This document shows, piece by piece, positions 14,043 to 18,048 of a DNA stretch of 18,048 nucleotides. The stretch spans positions 1 to 18,048 of the forward strand of contig CATLAS010000002.1 of assembly GCA_949878535.1 (NCBI GenBank), read 5' to 3'. Below the pieces are notes generated by a model, which saw only the letters and a list, made by a program, of their open reading frames with translations, made no database searches and had not been told where the DNA came from. Numbering within the stretch: position 1 is the first letter of the stretch; each line of letters opens with the position of its first letter. Made by a program: the position numbers and the translations under genes. This stretch comes from an uncultured Eubacteriales bacterium. GTDB taxonomy: Bacteria > Bacillota > Clostridia > Oscillospirales > CAG-272.

Positions 14043-14073
14043 CGGGGCATCGCCCGAAACGGACGATGCCCCG
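14043..14073 (-). terminator. Strong hairpin terminator after the SpoIIQ-like gene
   Basis: CGGGGCATCG and CGATGCCCCG are perfect 10-bp arms with a further CCG/CGG pairing inside. It begins seven bases after the stop codon of the minus-strand gene. T-runs flank both sides (TTTTT after it on the minus strand, TTTTTT on the plus strand), so it may work in both directions. Confidence 0.75.
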
Positions 14074-14079
14074 CATTTT

Positions 14080-14835
14080 TTACTGATCTTCAAACTGTGC
14101 ATTTCCGCCAGAAAAATCAATATAATCCGCCGGATTTACAGATACACCGTTTACCTGCAATTCAAAATGCAAATGTGATTCCTGCGCAATCTCCGCCAGC
14201 GCACTTTCGCCGGCAGCCGCAATAATGTCCCCTGCTTTTACACTGGTCCCCGCAGTGATTCCTGCCGGCAGTTCCTCAGAAAGATTGGAATATGTGCTCA
14301 CGCCTCCGCCGGCATGCGTAATAGACAAGCATTTTCCCATCATAGGATCATCCCATACCTCGCCGATCACTCCATCTGCAGCCGCACAGATTTTATCGCC
14401 TGCACCCACACTAATATCCACACCCTTATGGGTACGGTAATCATTCATTGTAGGAGAAAATACCGGCACATCCATGCTGTAATTCTGCATAACCACACCG
14501 CCTGTGGGATTGATAAACTGAGGCAGCACCTCCTCTGGTTCACCGTTTACATCCAGTGTAGTGTCCGCCTCCGGCTTTTTGGTTTCACCATCTTTTTCCG
14601 CAAATTCGTCAGACCGATCTGCATCCTTTTTTGTTTCGGATGAAGCATCTGCAGTTGTATCTGCCCTTTCAGTCACCTGCACTTTATGCACTGGTTTGGT
14701 AGTTTCAGCCGTATCTGTATTTACGTTGCGCACCACGGCTCCTGCAATAGCTACCACCACGGCAATCATCATCAAAATGACAAGCAGTGTTACATACAAA
14801 TTTGCTTTGCGATTTTCCTTGCTGTTATTATTCAT
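14080..14835 (-). CDS. Membrane-anchored M23 domain protein, SpoIIQ-like
   Basis: This 251-aa protein has one N-terminal membrane anchor (residues about 12-35), an acidic and Thr-rich linker (40-100), and an M23 domain (about 115-240). Conserved pieces are THKGVDI (His136, Asp140) and HLHFEL (His221, His223). The usual YAHL is YSNL, so the third-motif His is replaced by Asn184. The opening FSPTMNDYRTHKGVD and GEVWDDPMMGKCLSITHAGG are typical of SpoIIQ in Clostridia, which joins SpoIIIAH across the forespore membranes. A SpoIIQ role is inferred, since no other sporulation gene is in the window; a non-sporulation cell-wall protein is the alternative. AAAGGA is about nine bases from the ATG. Confidence 0.85.
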   Translation of the reverse strand: MNNNSKENRKANLYVTLLVILMMIAVVVAIAGAVVRNVNTDTAETTKPVHKVQVTERADTTADASSETKKDADRSDEFAEKDGETKKPEADTTLDVNGEPEEVLPQFINPTGGVVMQNYSMDVPVFSPTMNDYRTHKGVDISVGAGDKICAAADGVIGEVWDDPMMGKCLSITHAGGGVSTYSNLSEELPAGITAGTSVKAGDIIAAAGESALAEIAQESHLHFELQVNGVSVNPADYIDFSGGNAQFEDQ

Positions 14836-14941
14836 TTTCCTGCATCCTTTCGGTTATAGGTTTCGATGGTATTTTAGCCACTTACAAGGTTTTTATACAG
14901 GATCTTCTTCTTTTTCACATTTCCTTCATATTTATCTTTGG

Positions 14942-14970
14942 TTGACACAAAACCGCCTTTATGTTAAAAT
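14942..14970 (+). promoter_or_regulatory. Promoter of the CDF transporter transcript
   Basis: TTGACA (14942-14947), 17 nt, and TAAAAT (14965-14970) form a strong plus-strand promoter. The next confident gene is the CDF transporter at 15294, so the leader would be about 315 nt. Apart from the interrupted small frame at 15068-15271 and a 7-bp GCAGCGC/GCGCTGC hairpin (15229-15264), no known riboswitch is recognised in it. The rest of 14836-15293 holds no supported gene. Confidence 0.75.
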
Positions 14971-15067
14971 ATTGGAACTATACCCTTTACTGCAGAAAAG
15001 CCTGGAAAAGAATTTAATCAAATTGGAAAAATAGCGTAACGAAATTGGATAACACCATCCACAGTCC

Positions 15068-15271
15068 ATGCAAAAAATCACGCTGATCCTTTTTCTCGGT
15101 CTGCTTTTCGCTGTAACTGTTACAACGAACTACGAAAATCTGATCAGTATGTATTATGCCCGCTGAAATCACAAACTGGACCAATGGCACATATTTTGTA
15201 ATTGGATCGAAACACTTCCATATGCACAGCAGCGCATTCTTGTAAAGAAAGAAGCTGGCGCTGCAAAATAG
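15068..15271 (+). pseudogene. Small frame interrupted by UGA in the CDF leader
   Basis: From ATG 15068 a 32-codon frame encodes a hydrophobic segment (MQKITLILFLGLLFAVTV), ending at TGA (15164-15166). The same frame then stays open for 34 more codons (DQWHIFCNWIETLPYAQQ ... KKEAGAAK) to TAG at 15269. That stop is 22 nt before the CDF start, as expected for a gene in the same operon. There is no clear ribosome site at 15068. It may be a gene broken by a nonsense change, or two chance frames. No family is recognised. Confidence 0.3.
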
Positions 15272-15293
15272 ACCTGTTCCGGAGAAAGGACAA

Positions 15294-16469
15294 ATGCGCA
15301 TGAATCAAGACGCATCAAAAGCCCGCCTCGGCGCTGGGCGCAAAGCCGGTATTGTGGGAATCGTCTGCAATATTCTGCTGTTTATTATAAAAATCACCAC
15401 GGGAATCCTCACCGGCAGTATGTCCATTGTGGCAGATGCAATTAACAATCTGTCCGACGCCGGCAGTTCTGTTTTTGTTCTGGTGGGATATGTCCTATCA
15501 GCGCGCCCCGCAGACAAGGAGCATCCTTATGGCCATGCCCGCGCAGAGTATTTATGCGGATTGTTCATCTCCATTATCGTGTGCATCCTTGGAATTGAAC
15601 TGCTGCGCAGTTCCGCCGAACAATTATTTACAGGTGGAAGCGGCGCTGCATTCAGCCCCATTTCTATTGCAGTCATGAGCGCCACTGTAGCTGTGAAAGG
15701 CGGAATGGCACTATATTATCATATAATAGCCCGACAGATTGGCTCGCAGGCACTGCGTGCGTCTGCTGTGGACAGCATCGGTGATATGTGCGCTACAGGC
15801 GCAGTAGTTGCTGCCATGTTCCTGTCTAAAATCACCGGACCGCTGACAGATGCTGTGCTTGGCTGCATCATTTCCATATATATTCTGGTTTTGGGGATCA
15901 AGCTTACCAAAGAAGCGTCAGGCACCCTTATGGGAACTGCTCCTGACAAAGAATTCACAGCACAGATCATCCGCCGGATTCGGGAATATGACGGCGTTTT
16001 GGGAATACATGATCTAGTAATCCACAGTTACGGCGCAAACCGATACTTTGTATCTGTACATGTAGAAGTGGATGCAGAAGAGGATGTCATGGAGTCCCAC
16101 GATTTAATTGACAATATTGAAGAGGCCTTTCGTCGAGAAGAAGGGATTCATATGGTAATCCACATGGACCCGATTCAATATAAAGATGCACATGTCAATG
16201 AAATTCGCGCACGTGTTGCTGGAATCATCGAACAGATTTCATCGGAATACTCCTCTCCCATATCCATGCATGATTTTCGTGTTGTGTCGGGAATCACTCA
16301 TTCCAATCTGATTTTTGACGTGGCAGTAACAGATGATTTTCCCGTTAAAGATGAAGTATTATGTTCTGAACTGCAGGGAGAAATTAAGAAAATAGATTCT
16401 GCTTATAATGCGGTTATTACTGTAGACAGAGAGTACTCCTCCAATCGGTTCGGCAGCAAAATGGATTGA
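15294..16469 (+). CDS. Cation diffusion facilitator (CDF) metal exporter, Mn/Fe-like site
   Basis: This 391-aa protein has six membrane segments in residues about 15-200. The TM2 site reads Asn51-x3-Asp55 (in ADAINNLSD), and the TM5 site Asp160-x3-Asp164 (VDSIGD). Zinc CDFs normally have HxxxD at one of these; N/DxxxD with DxxxD is associated with Mn or Fe members, so export of Mn2+ or Fe2+ is favoured. HPYGHARAEY follows TM2. A cytoplasmic metal-binding domain (about 215-290) has HDLVIHSYGANRYFVSVHVE and HMVIHMDP, followed by an extra domain of about 90 aa seen in many clostridial homologues. GGAG lies nine bases before ATG 15294; ATG 15300 is an alternative start. Confidence 0.92.
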   Translation: MRMNQDASKARLGAGRKAGIVGIVCNILLFIIKITTGILTGSMSIVADAINNLSDAGSSVFVLVGYVLSARPADKEHPYGHARAEYLCGLFISIIVCILGIELLRSSAEQLFTGGSGAAFSPISIAVMSATVAVKGGMALYYHIIARQIGSQALRASAVDSIGDMCATGAVVAAMFLSKITGPLTDAVLGCIISIYILVLGIKLTKEASGTLMGTAPDKEFTAQIIRRIREYDGVLGIHDLVIHSYGANRYFVSVHVEVDAEEDVMESHDLIDNIEEAFRREEGIHMVIHMDPIQYKDAHVNEIRARVAGIIEQISSEYSSPISMHDFRVVSGITHSNLIFDVAVTDDFPVKDEVLCSELQGEIKKIDSAYNAVITVDREYSSNRFGSKMD

Positions 16470-16513
16470 CATAAATTTCTGCTGGACTCCCAAAGCGGGT
16501 TGGCAGCTTTCAA

Positions 16514-16668
16514 GCCTCTCACAGCAAAGGAAGGTGGCACGATCAAGCGTGGCGATCGCGTCAGAGGGATTGTTGTATACAGCCGATTTAAAAATCATCC
16601 CAAATGATAACATATACAATCCCTCAGTCTCCGCTGCGCGGAGACAGCCCCCTTTACACAAGGGGGCC
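16514..16668. repeat. Hairpin-repeat element, plus-sense
   Basis: This full copy lies 44 nt after the CDF stop. It has core TATACAGCCGATTT...AAATGATAAC, flanking GAGGGATTGT and ACAATCCCTC, and a third hairpin GTCTCCGC-tgc-GCGGAGAC (16627-16645). Its right hairpin GCCCCC-TTTACACAA-GGGGGC with CTTTTT is a likely terminator for the CDF transcript. A decayed fragment follows at about 16681-16735. Confidence 0.8.
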
Positions 16669-16824
16669 TTTTTATATTTGTGCCCGCGACAGCTCCTGCG
16701 GAGTCGCGTGGCGGATCCTCACAAGGGAGCTTTTTGTTCGTGGAAAACCGTTTTGTAAAAATTTTTTCATTTTTAGTAACATCTATACTCTCAAAGCAAA
16801 CCGCTAAAATATGCATTCACCCAA

Positions 16825-16980
16825 GCCTCCCCCCCCCCAGTAAAGGGAGGTGGGTTTTGCACAGCAAAACTCGAAGGGATTGTCCGCACGCACTGCCGAG
16901 TTTTAAATTATCCAAAATGATCGCATTACAATCCCCCAGTCACAGCTTTGCTGTGACAGCCCCCTTTGCACAAGGGGGCC
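16825..16980. repeat. Hairpin-repeat element, plus-sense, with a C10 tract
   Basis: Inner hairpins are GTTTTGC-aca-GCAAAAC (16854-16870) and GTCACAGC-ttt-GCTGTGAC (16939-16957). The core is CACTGCCGAGTTTTAAATTATCC then AAAATGAT, between GGGATTGT and ACAATCCC. A run of ten C (16829-16838) sits in the first hairpin. The right hairpin GCCCCC-TTTGCACAA-GGGGGC with CTTTT can act as a terminator. Confidence 0.8.
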
Positions 16981-17020
16981 TTTTAAAGTTTTTACTCTGT
17001 CGATTGCTTCCTACCAATCA

Positions 17021-17052
17021 AAAAGCCTCCCCCTGTGCAAGGGGAGGCTTTT
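17021..17052. terminator. Bidirectional terminator downstream of the MurE-like gene
   Basis: AAAAGCCTCCCC and GGGGAGGCTTTT are perfect 12-bp arms around an 8-nt loop, with A and T tracts outside. It lies about 70 nt after the MurE-like stop on the minus strand, and ends the plus-strand repeat block. A smaller hairpin, CATCTTT-tgc-AAAGATG, lies between it and the gene (about 17073-17089). Confidence 0.7.
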
Positions 17053-17123
17053 GTTAATATTCCACCAGCAGCATCTTTTGCAAAGATGAAAGGCTTTTTG
17101 TTATTCTTTTAAAACTTTTTATA

Positions 17124-18048
17124 TCACTGTATCGGAGAAAATTCTTTACATGCTTCCAAAACAACTTCCCGTTCCACGAACGGCTGCTTGGTTCCACACA
17201 CAAGCTGATAAGTTTCATGTCCCTTTCCGGCAAACAGAATTATATCCCCGTCCTGCGCCATCTGCACTGCACGGAATATTGCTGCCCTGCGGTCTATGAT
17301 ACATTCGTAATTGCTGTCTGCCTCCATATAAGAAGCAATATCGTTAACAACATCCTCCGGCGCTTCAAAATCCGGATTATCACTTGTAATAATACAATAA
17401 TCTGCCAGCGCAGACGCCGCATGCGCCAGTTCCTTCCGCCTGCCCTTGGTACGTCCGCCTACCGAACCAAACACGCAAATCAACCGCCCGGGATCATATT
17501 CCCGCAAGGTTTTCAACGCGTTTGTTAGACTCAAACCATTGTGTGCGTAGTCTATAATAAACGTGCGCCCGGGGATTCCCGGCACCACTTCAAAACGCCC
17601 CTGTACAGGTGTTTCCTGCAGAACCCGGGCAGAAAAGTCCCGGCTGATTCCAAAAAGCTCACACACGGCAATTGCCGCCAATCCATTATACACACTGAAC
17701 ATGCCGGGCGACATCAAATGCACATGCTCTGCTCTACTCCCCTTACGGCAATAAAAATCCACTCCCAGCGTTGTTGCAGTGCGATAGCGGGATAAATCGT
17801 ATGCGTTGTAATCTGCCTGACAGCGAATTCCATAGGAAACGCGCTGTCCCGCAAATCCCTCCAGCATAAATTCTGCCGCCGGATCATCCGCATTATATAC
17901 AGCCGTTTTCGCATTGTGCGAGGAAAACAGTCTTTGCTTGCTGCTGCGGTAATCCTCAAAATCCGGATGTTCCCCCTGTCCGATATGATCCTCCGACAGA
18001 TTGGTAAACACCACCGTTTCAAATCGGATTCCATCCACCCGATGATGA
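17124..18048 (-). CDS. MurE-like Mur ligase (5' end outside window)
   Basis: This partial gene covers about 308 codons of a Mur ligase; the N-terminal domain and P-loop lie beyond the right edge. The visible part opens HHRVDGIRFETVVFTNLSED, which is typical of MurE, and has the carbamylated-Lys segment YRSSKQRLF, a C-domain with DYAH, and FAGKGHETYQ near the end. Two features are unlike standard MurE. The DNPR motif that binds meso-diaminopimelate is DNPD (Asp encoded at about 17370-17372), and the usual GCGGDRDxGKR loop is GSVGGRTKGRR. It may add a different amino acid, or be a paralogue with another role. The gene is followed by the 17021-17052 terminator. Confidence 0.85.
   Translation of the reverse strand, partial: HHRVDGIRFETVVFTNLSEDHIGQGEHPDFEDYRSSKQRLFSSHNAKTAVYNADDPAAEFMLEGFAGQRVSYGIRCQADYNAYDLSRYRTATTLGVDFYCRKGSRAEHVHLMSPGMFSVYNGLAAIAVCELFGISRDFSARVLQETPVQGRFEVVPGIPGRTFIIDYAHNGLSLTNALKTLREYDPGRLICVFGSVGGRTKGRRKELAHAASALADYCIITSDNPDFEAPEDVVNDIASYMEADSNYECIIDRRAAIFRAVQMAQDGDIILFAGKGHETYQLVCGTKQPFVEREVVLEACKEFSPIQ

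Noticed and set aside
14561..15034. Plus-strand 157-codon frame over the SpoIIQ-like gene start
   Set aside because: Most of it is antisense to the linker and membrane anchor of the M23 protein; the rest has no ribosome site.
14970..15293. NiCo or yybP-ykoY metal riboswitch before the CDF gene
   Set aside because: The length fits, but I see none of the conserved junction sequences of either class and no terminator hairpin with a T-run near the gene.
15014..15301. Minus-strand 95-codon frame in the CDF leader
   Set aside because: It has no ribosome site or promoter, and overlaps a plus-strand leader with a strong promoter.
1..18048. tRNA or rRNA genes
   Set aside because: No cloverleaf with a CCA end or GGTTCGAATCC-type arm, and no rRNA signature, was found on either strand. 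The GGTTCGAAAACGAACC at 13883 is only a short hairpin.

Overview
The window looks like chromosome from a low-to-mid GC Clostridia species, most likely a gut Oscillospiraceae/Ruminococcus-type organism. The reasons are AGGAGG-type ribosome binding sites, consensus sigma-A promoters, a T-box riboswitch, a YtrA/YtrB-type regulator-transporter operon, a SpoIIQ-like M23 protein, NrdR, and many GC-rich palindromic repeats between genes. The taxonomic placement is inference.

Left part (1-3165). On the minus strand lie the permease (partial, running off the left edge) and substrate-binding lipoprotein of a TrpX/TrpY-type ABC importer. Upstream, on the same strand, is a complete T-box leader with a perfect TTGACA-17-TATAAT promoter and a UGG (Trp) specifier. 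A small Dabb-domain gene on the plus strand lies between the T-box and the importer, so readthrough from the T-box would be antisense to it. A block of hairpin repeats follows.

3218-5305: a minus-strand operon of a YtrA-type GntR repressor, an ABC ATPase and an ABC-2 permease, with overlapping genes and an 11-bp inverted repeat lying over the -10 box.

5359-8875: a minus-strand cluster of exported proteins. In transcription order it has a strong promoter, a 15-codon Cys-containing mini-ORF, an intrinsic terminator, a lipoprotein, a small secreted peptide, a paralogous lipoprotein, and an M23 endopeptidase with six Cys/His repeats at its C-terminus. The M23 signal peptide is out of frame with its ATG. 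This is the least familiar part of the window.

8953-14080: yifB (ComM-like AAA+ ATPase) with a SecB-like gene, a rhomboid protease, a DUF421/YetF membrane protein, and nrdR. Two NrdR-box-like sites lie between the divergent DUF421 gene and nrdR.

14080-18048: a SpoIIQ-like M23 protein (minus), a CDF metal exporter with Mn/Fe-like site residues (plus) behind its own promoter and a long leader holding a UGA-interrupted small frame, and a partial, divergent MurE-like ligase (minus) at the right edge.

Six full copies of a roughly 150-bp multi-hairpin element (starts 2946, 11092, 12149, 13707, 16514, 16825), plus partial copies, fill nearly all long gene-free stretches. They share a core of about 45 bp, but their inner hairpin stems differ in sequence while staying self-complementary. 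Several end in T-tracts and probably act as terminators.
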